Shown here piece after piece: positions 1 through 9,575 of a stretch of 64,000 nucleotides of DNA; position 1 is the first letter of the stretch, and every line of letters starts with the position of its first letter. Source of the DNA: Nocardioides zhouii (GTDB lineage Bacteria > Actinomycetota > Actinomycetes > Propionibacteriales > Nocardioidaceae); assembly GCF_004137345.1 (NCBI RefSeq), contig NZ_SDWV01000002.1, positions 1 through 64,000 of the forward strand, given 5' to 3'. The notes under the pieces were generated by a model. The model saw only the letters and a list, made by a program, of their open reading frames with translations, was not told the origin of the DNA and searched no databases. The position numbers and the translations under genes were made by a program.

Positions 1-690
1 ACCGCGAGCGCCTTCGCAGCGATCGTGATCGAGCCCTGCGTCACCGTGGTGTCGCCGAGCTTCGTCGCACCGTCGTACAGCTCCACCGTGCCGGTCGCAG
101 CAGCCGGAGCCACCGTCACCGTCACCGAGCCCGCATCGCCCCACGTGATGTCAGCAGCCGTGCCCGACACCGTCGAGGACGCCTTCACGACCGTCACCGA
201 CACCGTCCCCTCGTCGGCGGCGTGGTTGCCGTCACCGAGGTACTTCAGCGTGAGCGAGTGCGTGCCCACCGCGAGCGCCTTCGCAGCGATCGTGATCGAG
301 CCCTGCGTCACCGTGGTGTCGCCGAGCTTCGTCGCACCGTCGTAGAGCTCGACCGTGCCGGTCGCCTCCGACGGGTCGACCGTCACCGAGACCGAGCCCG
401 CGTCGCCCCAGGTGATGTCGGCAGCCGTGCCCGACACCGCCGAGGTCGCCTTCACGACCGTCACCTGGACCGACCCCTGCGACGGCTTGGTGGCGTCGTC
501 GCCGACGTACTTCAGGGTCAGGGTGTGGGCGCCGACCGGCAGCGCCTTTGCCGGTATGGCGATCGTCGTGGCGCCGCCCGTGAGGGTGCCTTCGCCGATC
601 TTCGTCGCACCGTCGTAGAGCTCGACCTTGACGCCGTCGGTGCCGCCCGTCGTGGTGACGTCGACCGAGCCGGCCTCGCCCCACGTGATG
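1..690 (-). repeat. Tandem Ig-like domain repeats, 267-bp period
   Basis: The 3' part of the nuclease gene contains direct repeats of 267 bp (89 residues). The same stretch begins at 1, 268 and 535. Copies at 1 and 268 are nearly identical in DNA, and the third is more diverged and slightly longer. Each encodes a bacterial Ig-like (Big_3-type) domain with the signature VELYDGATK and an SGTAADITWG start. The array continues past the window edge, so the copy number is unknown. Confidence 0.85.
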
Positions 691-3600
691 TCGGCGGCCG
701 TGCCCGACACCGTGGAGTCGGCGCGGGTGTCGGTCACCTGGATCGGGACGGTCGCGACCGTGCCAGTGGAGCCACCGGTGAGGGTGACCAGCTGCGTGCC
801 CGACAGGCCGGAGGGCAGGACGAAGCTCACCGTGCCGGCACCCGGGATGTCGTACGGCGTCGCGGGGAGGTTGGTCGTCACGGCGAACGACCCGAGGTCA
901 CGCGCCCCGATCGAGATCGCCATCGCCGCGTCGGTCACATCGCCCTCGCCCGTCATCGACAGGGAGTTGACGTCGAAGGTGACGGTGTCGCCGGCCGCGT
1001 ACGGACCGTTCGGGACGCGCGCGCCGACGGCGTGCTGCCGGTAGTCGACGGCCAGGGACGGGTGCGCCTCCAGGTAGTCGACCGTGGCCTGCAGGTCGGT
1101 GACGCCGGTGTCTCGCTTGTCCGTGCCCAGGGTCAGCGCACGGAAGTTGTCACCGCCGCTGGCGACGAAGCTGTTCGCGGCGACCGTGTAGGTCTCCCCC
1201 GCATCGACGGCGGTGCCGTCGAGCCACATGCCCGTGATCCGGCTGCCCTCGGCGCGCGAGGAGTCCTCGGTCCAGGTGAAGCCCTTCGACGTCCCCAGCC
1301 GCAGGAACGGACGCGACGGGACGTTGTTGTCGGGGTCGCGCTGCCACTGCTGCTCGAGCAGCAGCTTGAGCTGCGCACCCGTCAGCTCGGTGGTCACCAG
1401 GGTGTTGGCGAACGGCTGGACGTTGGCTGCCTCGCGGTAGGTCACCGGGCCGGGACCGTTGCCGGTGCCGATCAGGTCGTCACGCAGGCCACCGGGGTTC
1501 ATCACGCCGATCTCGGCGCCGGTCGCCTCGCGCTGGATCTCCGCGACGAGGTTGCCCAGGGTGGACTCGCCCCCGCGGTTCTCCACAATGCCGCTCGGGT
1601 CGGTGCGGCGGGCCCGCTTGAACGGTCCCATGACCTCGCCGAGCTCGACGGCACCCTTGACCGCAGCGACGCTGACGGCTGCGTCGACGATGGCCTTGGT
1701 GTCGGCGTCGTCGTCGAAGTCCTTCATGGCGAGCACGTGCTGGCGGATGCCCACCAGGTCGGCCGTGTCGGGCGCGAAGTCGAACTGCAGCTGGTTGAGG
1801 TAGGAGCCGTACTGGCCGGCCGACACGACGGGGCGCTTGTACTGCTTGCCGTCGGAGAAGGTCTTGCCGGTCACCTCGACCTTGCAGTTGTACTTGAGGT
1901 GGGTGTGGCCGGACACGATGGCGTCGACGTCGTCGCTGGCGCCGTGGACGATCCGCCCGAAGGTGGAGTCCTCGTCGTCCTTGATCACGTCGCAGCTCGG
2001 GCTGGGCGCGCCCTCGTGGACGAGCTCGACGACCAGGTCGCAGGGCTCGCCGCCACAGCCGTCGGTCTTGAGGACCGTGGCTGCGTCGTTGACCTCGTCG
2101 ACGATGCTCGTGATGGCGAGGCCGTCGAGGTTGCCCGGTGCGACGAGGGACTCGAGGTCCTCGGTGACCGCGCCGACGAACCCGACGCGGATGCCCGCGC
2201 CGTCGTTGAGGCCGTCGAACTGCTTCCACCACGTGGCGCCGTTGGAGTGGGCGAAGTTGCCGTCCTCACGGTCGGTCTCGAGCGCATACGCGTCGAGGTC
2301 GCCCGCCTCGCGGACGTTGGCAGCGATGTACGGCCAGGCGGTGCCGCCCTCGGCGTCGGTCGCGGACATGATGCGGTTCATCAGGTCGTCGTAGCCCTGG
2401 TCGAACTCGTGGTTGCCCGCAGCGGACACCTCGAGCCCGGCCTCGTTCATCGCGTCGATCGTCGGCTTGTCGTTCTGGATGAACGACTCGAACGTCGAGG
2501 CGCCGACGATGTCGCCGGCCATCGCGAACACGGTGTTGGGGTTGCCCGTCACCGGGTCACGCAGGCCCTTCACAGCCGTGGCCATCGCCGCGGCACCGGC
2601 CGAGGCGCTCGCCGGGTCGTCGAGGAGACGACCGTGGAAGTCGTTGGACGCCAGCACCTGGACGGTGTCGAGGTCCGCGACCGGCGGGTTCTTGGGCGCG
2701 TTGACGCCGATGATCTCCGGGTTGTGGTCGGAGGAGCGGAACGGGTTGACCGCGTAGAGGTCCGTGAAGTTGAAGTTGTGGCGGCTGTACTCGTAGAAGA
2801 CCGGCTCGTTGGCGTTGATCGTCCACACGGTGCTGCCGGTGACCATGGCGAGAGCCGCGTCGTTGGCGAGCGCGTGGTCGAGCGAGCCCGAGAATCCGCC
2901 GAACGAGTACGACTTCTCACCGTTGTCGGACTCGAGCGTGTGCCAGCCGGTGTCGCGCAGTGCCTCGATCGGGTCCTCGTGGCTGTAGGCGTTGAGGTCA
3001 CCGGTCAGGAACACGGCCGGGATGTCCAGGTCGGCGGCCAGGCCGTCGGCGAAGGCGTCGAGCGCCTTGGCCTGCCGGGTGCGGTCACCGTTGTAGGAGC
3101 CCGCGCCGTCGCCCTTGTCGACGTTGTCGCCGGTGGCACCGGCGGGGCTCTTGGACTTGAAGTGGTTGGCGATGACGATGAAACCGTCGTCGCGGTTGCC
3201 ACCTACCCGCTTGAAGCCCTGGGCCAGCGGCTCACGGGCGTTGCGGAACGGGGCCGAGTTCACCAGCATCTGCGACCGGCCCACCGTCTCGACGGTGCGG
3301 GGGTTGTAGATGAAGGCCGGCCGGATCGCGTCCTGCTCGAGGATGGTCGCCTGGGCGGCCAGTCGCGGGCTGGCGACGTACGCCCAGCGGTCTCCGAGAG
3401 CGGGGTCCTCGCCCGGGTGGGCGGCGGCCCAGTGCGCGTTGAGCGCCGGGACCAGCTGCTGCAGCGCGGCGTCGCGGTCGTAGTCGCCGATCTTGATGGC
3501 GTTCTCGACCTCCTCGAGGCTGAGCACGTCGGCGTCGATCTTGTTGATCGACTCGAGCTCCTTGTCCTCCTGGCGCTTGAATGCGGCGGGGGTGGCAGCA

Positions 3601-5951
3601 CCACGCGGTCCCGGGGAGTTCGCCGTGTCGGGCTCGGTCCGCCTGTCGGTCCACGAGCAGTTGCCGGCGGTGGTGAGGGCGCCGGCCCGGTCGGTGTTGT
3701 TGTCGGTGCACGTGCGCAGGGCGCCGGTGGCGTCGTCCGGCAGTGCGTCCCACGCCTGCGACGTGTGGACGAAGTAGTTGAGCATGTTGAACGTGGCGAT
3801 CTTGAGGTTTCCGGTGCCCTTCAGCACGTCGGCGGGGGCCGCGGGGCGGTCCTGCTCGATCGAGACCTTGGACTCGCCGTCGTCGGTCACCTTGGACTGC
3901 GGCTGGAGCTTCCACAGGTTGTCGCGGTAGTCGAAGACGACGGGCTGCACGAAGGTCACAGCCGCGCCGACACGCACGGTGTGCGTCGCCGTGAGCCAAG
4001 GCATGGCGATCCCGCGGTTGGCCGAGGTCGTGTAGTCGGCGTTGTGGCCGTCGTCGAGCGTGACGCGGTGCGCCTCGTTCCACACGATCCGTGCGGCGTG
4101 CGCCGCGGGCTCGCGGGTCGGGTTCGCGACCTCGGTCGGAGCGATCAGCGGCTCGGTCGAGTTGGCGGCGAGGCCGATCTCGCCCTTCATCTTGAATCCC
4201 TCGGAGGGGCCCTGGTCCCACGGGCTGCCGTCGTAGGAGTCGGTGACCGTGTAGGGCGCGACGGGCAGGAAGAGCTCGCCCTCGTGCGCTTCACGGGCGG
4301 CCTCGAGGGTGGCACCCGTCAGGCAGTTGGTGCCCGGGAGGGCACAGTCGCTGCCGGGCAGCACCGTGCCGGCCTTGACGCCCTCGGCGAGGGTGGCCGC
4401 ACGGACCGTCAGGTTGGCCGGGTTGGTCACGGTCAGCTCGGTCATGCCGCGGAACTCGCTGACCTTGGCGCTGGACAGCGTGACGTGCTGGCCGACCGTG
4501 GGGGTCGGGAAGGTGGCCGACGAACCGGTGAAGACGAAGATGCCGTCGGAGCTGCCGGGCGTGGCGTCGGCGGCCGGGTCGTAGCCCGCGGTCTGCAGGT
4601 AGAACCCGCTGAAGTTGTCCGCGCCGTTGGCGTAGGCCGCCGTCACGACACCGGACGTCGACACGTTGGCGTTGGCCAGCGTCGTGGCCGGGCCGGTGCC
4701 CTGGATCTCGGGGATCGTCTTGACCGGGATGGCTGGCTGGGCGTTCGGGCTCGGGGCGTACGACGCGAAGTCGGCCGAGTTGTCGCCGGAGTCCACGCCG
4801 CCGTTGGCACGCTGGATCGACAGGATCGGCCCGAGGTCGGTCGCGTCGGCGGCCGTGGTCTCGAAGGCACCCGCGGTGCCCCAGCCGACGAGGTCGCCGC
4901 GGAACTGGTCGACAGCCACGGCACCGGTGCCCGGGTCGATCGGGGTCGCCGACTTCGCGACGAAGAGCGTGCCGCCGGCCGCGGAGAGGTCGAGCGCCGC
5001 GGTGTACTCGGGGGTCGGGAGCGCGGCGCCGTTGCCGTCGGTGCCCGCGAGCTGGACCACGTCGAACGAGCTCGCGGCCATGCTGCCGCTGAGGGTCGCC
5101 ACGACCGTGGCCGGTCCGGTGGCGCCCGGGGCGCGGTACTGCAGGGTGAGCCCGGTCATCGGAAGCGTCGAGCCGCTCGTGTTCTGGAGCTCGACGAAGT
5201 CGTGGTCGTAGGCCGATCCCGTCAGGCCGCCGTCGGTGTAGACCTCAGTCACCTTGAGGGCCGCCGGCGCGAAGCAGTCACAGTTCAGCGGAGTGCCCGG
5301 GGCGCTGGCCGCGAACTCGGCGCTGTTGTCGTCGGCGTCGGTCGCGGTGCGCTTCAGCGTCGTCGTGTTGCTGGGCGCCGGCGCCGGGGCGGTCGCCGCC
5401 GTGGCGGCGTTCTCGAACACGTTGGCGGTGCTGCCGTAGCCGACGAGGTCGACGATCTTCGGGTGGTTGACCACGCTGCCCGCACCGATGACCGCATTGG
5501 TCAGGAGGGTGGCCTCGTTGGAGAGGATGACCACACCGGCCGTGCCGGAGAGGTTCATGCTCCCGTTGCTGGCGTCGGGCGTGGGGATCGTGTTGGTGCA
5601 CGCGGGCGTGCACGTGGAGGCCTGGCCACCGGCGAGGAGGGTGCCCCCGGCGGGGATCTTGCCGACGAGGTCGATCTTGGACGAGGCACCCGACGTGGAG
5701 GCGGCCGCTCGGTACTGGACGGACCAGCCGGTGACGTCCACGGCGGACGCCGAGGTGTTCGTGAGCTCGACGAAGTCCTGGTTGTACAGGTTCGTCGCTC
5801 CGTTTCCACCGAACACCTCGGTGATGACGACGCCCGAGCTGGCTGCCGCGGCCGGGGCGGTGAAGCCCAGGGCCAGCGGAGAGGCCACGAGGGCGAGGAG
5901 GGTCGTGAGGTGGAGCGCGGCGCGGGGGGCGCGGCGGGTGCGTGAGCGCAA
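1..5951 (-). CDS. Secreted ExeM/NucH-type nuclease fused to 5'-nucleotidase, with Ig-like repeats (C-terminus outside window)
   Basis: About 1,983 residues are visible and the C-terminus runs off the window. I chose the TTG at 5951 because AGGGA lies about 9 nt upstream and a good signal peptide follows (basic start, hydrophobic core, cut near residue 36 after APAAAA). An in-frame GTG at 6005 is an alternative. Domains in order: two lamin-tail-like domains (about 40-150 and 235-400); an ExeM/NucH endonuclease region with FNMLNYF near 714, TGDLNAY near 987 and SSDHNPE near 1078; a UshA-type metallophosphatase with SNDFHG near 1095, GNHEFD near 1177 and SGHTH near 1347; its C-terminal nucleotide-binding domain to about 1640; then Ig-like repeats. 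By family it would degrade extracellular DNA or RNA and release phosphate and nucleosides. The domain order is seen; the substrate is inferred. Confidence 0.9.
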   Translation of the reverse strand, partial: MRSRTRRAPRAALHLTTLLALVASPLALGFTAPAAAASSGVVITEVFGGNGATNLYNQDFVELTNTSASAVDVTGWSVQYRAAASTSGASSKIDLVGKIPAGGTLLAGGQASTCTPACTNTIPTPDASNGSMNLSGTAGVVILSNEATLLTNAVIGAGSVVNHPKIVDLVGYGSTANVFENAATAATAPAPAPSNTTTLKRTATDADDNSAEFAASAPGTPLNCDCFAPAALKVTEVYTDGGLTGSAYDHDFVELQNTSGSTLPMTGLTLQYRAPGATGPATVVATLSGSMAASSFDVVQLAGTDGNGAALPTPEYTAALDLSAAGGTLFVAKSATPIDPGTGAVAVDQFRGDLVGWGTAGAFETTAADATDLGPILSIQRANGGVDSGDNSADFASYAPSPNAQPAIPVKTIPEIQGTGPATTLANANVSTSGVVTAAYANGADNFSGFYLQTAGYDPAADATPGSSDGIFVFTGSSATFPTPTVGQHVTLSSAKVSEFRGMTELTVTNPANLTVRAATLAEGVKAGTVLPGSDCALPGTNCLTGATLEAAREAHEGELFLPVAPYTVTDSYDGSPWDQGPSEGFKMKGEIGLAANSTEPLIAPTEVANPTREPAAHAARIVWNEAHRVTLDDGHNADYTTSANRGIAMPWLTATHTVRVGAAVTFVQPVVFDYRDNLWKLQPQSKVTDDGESKVSIEQDRPAAPADVLKGTGNLKIATFNMLNYFVHTSQAWDALPDDATGALRTCTDNNTDRAGALTTAGNCSWTDRRTEPDTANSPGPRGAATPAAFKRQEDKELESINKIDADVLSLEEVENAIKIGDYDRDAALQQLVPALNAHWAAAHPGEDPALGDRWAYVASPRLAAQATILEQDAIRPAFIYNPRTVETVGRSQMLVNSAPFRNAREPLAQGFKRVGGNRDDGFIVIANHFKSKSPAGATGDNVDKGDGAGSYNGDRTRQAKALDAFADGLAADLDIPAVFLTGDLNAYSHEDPIEALRDTGWHTLESDNGEKSYSFGGFSGSLDHALANDAALAMVTGSTVWTINANEPVFYEYSRHNFNFTDLYAVNPFRSSDHNPEIIGVNAPKNPPVADLDTVQVLASNDFHGRLLDDPASASAGAAAMATAVKGLRDPVTGNPNTVFAMAGDIVGASTFESFIQNDKPTIDAMNEAGLEVSAAGNHEFDQGYDDLMNRIMSATDAEGGTAWPYIAANVREAGDLDAYALETDREDGNFAHSNGATWWKQFDGLNDGAGIRVGFVGAVTEDLESLVAPGNLDGLAITSIVDEVNDAATVLKTDGCGGEPCDLVVELVHEGAPSPSCDVIKDDEDSTFGRIVHGASDDVDAIVSGHTHLKYNCKVEVTGKTFSDGKQYKRPVVSAGQYGSYLNQLQFDFAPDTADLVGIRQHVLAMKDFDDDADTKAIVDAAVSVAAVKGAVELGEVMGPFKRARRTDPSGIVENRGGESTLGNLVAEIQREATGAEIGVMNPGGLRDDLIGTGNGPGPVTYREAANVQPFANTLVTTELTGAQLKLLLEQQWQRDPDNNVPSRPFLRLGTSKGFTWTEDSSRAEGSRITGMWLDGTAVDAGETYTVAANSFVASGGDNFRALTLGTDKRDTGVTDLQATVDYLEAHPSLAVDYRQHAVGARVPNGPYAAGDTVTFDVNSLSMTGEGDVTDAAMAISIGARDLGSFAVTTNLPATPYDIPGAGTVSFVLPSGLSGTQLVTLTGGSTGTVATVPIQVTDTRADSTVSGTAADITWGEAGSVDVTTTGGTDGVKVELYDGATKIGEGTLTGGATTIAIPAKALPVGAHTLTLKYVGDDATKPSQGSVQVTVVKATSAVSGTAADITWGDAGSVSVTVDPSEATGTVELYDGATKLGDTTVTQGSITIAAKALAVGTHSLTLKYLGDGNHAADEGTVSVTVVKASSTVSGTAADITWGDAGSVTVTVAPAAATGTVELYDGATKLGDTTVTQGSITIAAKALA

Positions 5952-6141
5952 GGCGAAGTTCCCTGAGATAGAGGGCCGCAGAGAACCCGATTGGCGGCCT
6001 CGCACAGGCTAGGTCGGCCCACCGACATGTGGTGCAAAACACCTGCCAATTTCGCGACGTCGGATTGGTGAACACTCGCCATCCCACCTCCGACTGCGTG
6101 ACTCCTGGGACGGATGGGACTGGGCGGGCTATCGTCGGTCG

Positions 6142-7347
6142 GTGCCCCGACCCGTGATCCGAGCCCTCTCGCTGGCGCTGCCGCTCGTTGCCTCCCTCCT
6201 CGCGCCGATCGGCGCGGGCGCGGCCGGTGCCACCGATCCCCGGGCCACTGCCCAGGTGGGCGGCGCCTCCTGGAGCTCGTACGCCGACCTCAAGTCCGGC
6301 ACCCGCAGCGGGCTCAAGTTCGGCCGCGGCCAGGTGTCACTGCTCGAGCCGAAGCCCCGCACGGTCGCCGGCCGTGCGTACGAAGTCGGCACGTGGACCT
6401 CACCGTGGTCGACCCCGGGCTTCGCCGCATCGGCCCTGATCCCCACGTGGGAGGCCACCACTCCCGGCAAGAGCCTGGTCCGGGTCGAGGTCCGCGCGAT
6501 GGCCGCCGACGGCGCCACGGGCAGCTGGGACACGATGGCCGACTGGTCCCGCACCGGACGCCCGGTCCCGCGCACGACGTACAGCGGGCAGACCGACGAC
6601 CTGGGACGCGTCAGCGTCGACACCTGGTACGCCGCGAGCACGATCACGTCGTGGCAGGTCCGCGTGACGCTGATGCGACCGCGCGGCTCGAGCCTGGCCG
6701 TCAGCCTCGAGCGCGTCGGCGCCGTCGCGTCCGCCGACGCGGCCGCCCCGCGGCCCACCTCGACGCCCGGTCCGGGCGTCGGCACGGTGCTGCCGGTACC
6801 GGCGTACTCCCAGATGGTGCACAGCGGTCACTACCCGCGGTGGGGCAGCGGCGGCGAGGCGTGGTGCTCGGCCACGTCGACCGCGATGGTGCTGGGCTAC
6901 TACGGCATCTCCCCCACGCCGACCGGCATCGCGGCCGGGCACGTCGACGCGGTCGTGGACCACACGGCCAAGATGGTCTACGACCACGGCTACCGCGGCA
7001 CCGGCAACTGGGCCTTCAACACCGCGTACGCCGCGACGCTGGTCGCCGGCGACTCGTACGTCACCCGGATGCGCGACCTGCGCGAGGCCGAGGACTACAT
7101 CGCCGCCGGGGTCCCGCTCATCGTCTCCATCGCGTTCGGGCGCAACCAGCTGGTCGGCGCGCCGATCTCGGCGAGCAACGGCCACCTGCTCGTCGTCGTG
7201 GGCTTCGAGGCCGACGGCGACGTGGTAGTCAACGACCCGGCCGGCGCCACGAACGCGGAGGTCCGACGCGTGTACGACCGTGCGCAGTTCGAGCGGATCT
7301 GGATCGCGGCGTCCGGCGGGACGGCGTACGTCATCACCAACAGCTGA
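6142..7347 (+). CDS. Secreted C39-like cysteine peptidase
   Basis: This is a 401-residue protein with a signal peptide (hydrophobic core to about residue 28). Its C-terminal half resembles the peptidase C39-like family. A catalytic-type Cys is at 242 in EAWCSATSTAMVLGYYG, a His at 348 in NGHLLVVVGF, and Asn364-Asp365 in VVNDPAG, giving the expected Cys-His-Asp order. The first 200 residues look like a beta-rich accessory region and I do not recognise them. The GTG start is supported by a TATCGT -10 box ending 6 nt upstream, which implies a leaderless mRNA. The gene is divergent from the nuclease and ends 3 nt before a convergent gene. The substrate is unknown. Confidence 0.8.
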   Translation: MPRPVIRALSLALPLVASLLAPIGAGAAGATDPRATAQVGGASWSSYADLKSGTRSGLKFGRGQVSLLEPKPRTVAGRAYEVGTWTSPWSTPGFAASALIPTWEATTPGKSLVRVEVRAMAADGATGSWDTMADWSRTGRPVPRTTYSGQTDDLGRVSVDTWYAASTITSWQVRVTLMRPRGSSLAVSLERVGAVASADAAAPRPTSTPGPGVGTVLPVPAYSQMVHSGHYPRWGSGGEAWCSATSTAMVLGYYGISPTPTGIAAGHVDAVVDHTAKMVYDHGYRGTGNWAFNTAYAATLVAGDSYVTRMRDLREAEDYIAAGVPLIVSIAFGRNQLVGAPISASNGHLLVVVGFEADGDVVVNDPAGATNAEVRRVYDRAQFERIWIAASGGTAYVITNS

Positions 7348-7350
7348 GAG

Positions 7351-8868
7351 TCAGCTCGCGCTGATCTCGATGGTGTGCAGCCCGGTCGACCCGTCCGGGT
7401 CGGGTCGGGCGATGGCGCTCGTCTGGGTCTCGCCGTCCTTGCCGATCGCGCGTACGCGCACCTCGTGGTCGCCCTCGGGGACGTCGAGGGTGACGGCCCA
7501 CTGGACCCAGGTGTCCACCGACGGCACCTCGCCCAGGTCGGCGCGCTCCCACGGACCGCCGTCGACCTGCACCTCGACCGCCTCGATGCCGGTGTGCTGG
7601 CGCCAGGCGACGCCGCCGAAGGAGACCTCGCCGGCGGCGACACCGTCGCCGGAGCGCGGCACGTCGATGCGCGAGGCGATCTTGACCGGCCCCTCGGCCG
7701 ACCAGCCCTTGTCCGTCCAGTAGCCCACTGCCGTGTCGAAGGTCGTGACCTCGTAGTCCACGACCCACTTCGTCGCGGAGACGTAGCCGTAGAGCCCCGG
7801 CACGACGGTGCGCACCGGGAAGCCGTGCTCGATCGGGAGCGGGCGACCGTTCATCGCCACGGCCAGCATCGCGTCCCGGTCGTCGGTCAGCGCGGCGAGC
7901 GGCGTCGCGCAGTACCAGCCGTCGTGGGAGGTCTGGAAGACGCAGTCGGCGTCCGCGCTGACCCCGAGGTCGGCGAGCAGGTCCGCGATGCGTACGCCGC
8001 TCCATCGCACGTTGCCGATCAGGCCGCCGCCCACCTCGTTGCTGACGCAGTTGAGCGTGATCCACGACTCGGTCATCTGTCGGGCGACGAGGTCTGCGTA
8101 GCTCAGCGTGACCTCGCGGTCGACGAGCCCGTGGATGCGCAGCGACCAGTCCTCGGGCGCGATGGTCGGCAGCGCGATGGCGGTGTCGATCCGGTAGAAG
8201 TCCTCGTTGGGCGTCTGCCACGGCGCGATGCCCTTCAGCCCGACGGACGTGGCGGGAGGGGGCTGACGCCGGGTGACGCCCGGGATGCGCAGCAGCCGGC
8301 GGCTCGACTCGACGTGGCGTCGACCGGCACCCACGAAGCGACCGGCGCCCGCGATGGCAACGGTCGACACCGCCACCGCACCGGCGACCATCAGGAAGAC
8401 GCGGCGCTCGCGCGACTCCAGCTCAGGACGCTGGCGCCCGCGCCTCAGCGCGTCGACGAGGGCCGAGTGCACGGCGACCCAGGTGACCGCCCCGACACCG
8501 ATCGGGAGGATGTCGGTGGCCCCCGAGCTCGGGAGCGACAGCACGGCCGCCAGGCCCAGCGCGGCGATCGCGGCCCACACGAGCATCGGCCGCCACCAGG
8601 CACCCCGCGCCAGCAGGCCGGCGCCGGCGAAGCAGCCGAGGAGGATGACGAGGATGCCCGTCACCAGGGCCGGCTTGTCGTAGTGGCCCAGCACGGAGAT
8701 GGCCCGCTCCGCCGCCGCCCCGGGGGTGAGCTTGATGACCGACTCGGCCACCGCCACCACCGGGGACTCGCGGATGCTGAGCACGTTGGCGGTGGCGTAG
8801 CTGGTCGCCAGGCCCGCGAGTCCGGCGAGGACTCCGGCGAGCGCCCAGGGCGTACGTCGTGTGGTCAC
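7351..8868 (-). CDS. Membrane-anchored sulfite-oxidase-family molybdopterin oxidoreductase
   Basis: This 505-residue protein has an N-terminal block of about four or five membrane helices (residues 1-175). A molybdopterin-binding domain of the sulfite oxidase/YedY family follows, then a C-terminal Mo-co dimerisation domain (about 400-500). The Mo-ligand Cys is visible at 274 in [12 protein letters not shown]. The open frame extends upstream to 9396, but that part is antisense to ispF. GTG 8868 is the plausible start because the membrane segment begins directly after it, and a weak GACAAT box lies 6 nt upstream. The family oxidises sulfite or reduces oxidised methionine. With a fused membrane anchor and no haem partner nearby, the substrate cannot be assigned. 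Confidence 0.85.
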   Translation of the reverse strand: MTTRRTPWALAGVLAGLAGLATSYATANVLSIRESPVVAVAESVIKLTPGAAAERAISVLGHYDKPALVTGILVILLGCFAGAGLLARGAWWRPMLVWAAIAALGLAAVLSLPSSGATDILPIGVGAVTWVAVHSALVDALRRGRQRPELESRERRVFLMVAGAVAVSTVAIAGAGRFVGAGRRHVESSRRLLRIPGVTRRQPPPATSVGLKGIAPWQTPNEDFYRIDTAIALPTIAPEDWSLRIHGLVDREVTLSYADLVARQMTESWITLNCVSNEVGGGLIGNVRWSGVRIADLLADLGVSADADCVFQTSHDGWYCATPLAALTDDRDAMLAVAMNGRPLPIEHGFPVRTVVPGLYGYVSATKWVVDYEVTTFDTAVGYWTDKGWSAEGPVKIASRIDVPRSGDGVAAGEVSFGGVAWRQHTGIEAVEVQVDGGPWERADLGEVPSVDTWVQWAVTLDVPEGDHEVRVRAIGKDGETQTSAIARPDPDGSTGLHTIEISAS

Positions 8869-8905
8869 CCGATCATTGTCCCTCGCCCTCGGGCATGATG
8901 CCGAC

Positions 8906-9403
8906 GTGAGGTCCTTACAGTCCGGAGACGTCCCCGAGAGCCGCATCGGCGTCGGCACCGACGTGCACCGGCTCGTGGTGGGCGTACCGATGCACCTCGC
9001 CGGCCTCTCCTGGCCGGACGAGCCTGCGGGGCTCGAGGGCCACTCGGACGCCGACGTCGCCGCGCACGCCGCCTGCGACGCCCTCTTCTCGGCGGCCGGG
9101 CTGGGCGACCTCGGGACGAACTTCGGCACGACGGAGCCCGAATGGGCGGGCGCCTCCGGGGTGACCCTCCTGACCGAGACGGCCCGGCGCGTGCGCGATG
9201 CCGGCTGGGAGATCGGCAACGTCGCGGTGCAGGTGATCGGCAACGTCCCGCGCCTGGGTCCGCGTCGCGACGAGGCGACTCGCGTCCTCTCCGACGCCCT
9301 GGAGGCGCCCGTCAGCCTCTCCGCCACCACCACGGACGGGCTCGGCCTCACCGGCCGCGGCGAGGGCGTCGCCGCCATCGCCACCGCGCTCCTCACCCGC
9401 TAG
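8906..9403 (+). CDS. ispF: 2-C-methyl-D-erythritol 2,4-cyclodiphosphate synthase
   Basis: IspF converts CDP-ME 2-phosphate to ME-2,4-cyclodiphosphate in the MEP isoprenoid pathway. The protein is 165 residues, a usual family length. Metal-binding residues are visible: Asp19 and His21 in TDVHRL, and His54 in [12 protein letters not shown]. The C-terminal [15 protein letters not shown] block is present. GTG 8906 fits the family N-terminus better than the upstream GTG at 8861, which would overlap the divergent molybdoenzyme start; a weak CATGAT box lies 6 nt upstream. In mycobacteria ispF follows ispD next to carD. Here it stands about 9-11 kb away from the IspD-family genes and carD. Confidence 0.95.
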   Translation: MRSLQSGDVPESRIGVGTDVHRLVVGVPMHLAGLSWPDEPAGLEGHSDADVAAHAACDALFSAAGLGDLGTNFGTTEPEWAGASGVTLLTETARRVRDAGWEIGNVAVQVIGNVPRLGPRRDEATRVLSDALEAPVSLSATTTDGLGLTGRGEGVAAIATALLTR

Positions 9404-9498
9404 GTCCACCCAGGGATCCGGTCGCGGCGCACCCGTGCGTCCGTGCGACCCCACGACCCGTCCGTCCGGACGTCGTCGCATCTCGTCGACCCTGCCTC

Positions 9499-9528
9499 TT
9501 GCGCACCGTGACGCAGGTCACCTACTCT
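9499..9528 (+). promoter_or_regulatory. Promoter of the E1alpha-E1beta-E2 operon with Crp/GlxR-type site
   Basis: The -35 TTGCGC (9499-9504) and -10 TACTCT (9523-9528) are separated by 18 nt. The palindrome GTGACGCAGGTCAC fills 9508-9521, inside the spacer. It matches the Crp/GlxR core GTGA-N6-TCAC exactly. Its position suggests repression by steric exclusion. Confidence 0.6.
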
Positions 9529-9551
9529 CTGGTCATACGTGACGAGCATAC

Positions 9552-9563
9552 GCACATATGTGC
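9552..9563. promoter_or_regulatory. Perfect 12-bp palindrome, candidate SorC-family operator
   Basis: GCACATATGTGC is its own reverse complement. It lies between the predicted transcription start and the ribosome-binding site of the E1alpha gene. The 20 bases at 9547-9566 share 12 positions with 12871-12890, upstream of the SorC regulator gene, as expected if one regulator controls both units. Confidence 0.5.
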
Positions 9564-9575
9564 ATAGGAGATGCG

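Noticed and set aside
222-5945. Very long open frame on the plus strand
   Set aside because: It is antisense to the nuclease/5'-nucleotidase gene, whose domains are unmistakable. The translation is Arg/Gly/Val/Asp-rich with no known motif, typical of a shadow frame in high-GC DNA.
8869-9396. N-terminal extension of the molybdoenzyme frame
   Set aside because: It is fully antisense to ispF and has no membrane segment or family match. The true start is at 8868.
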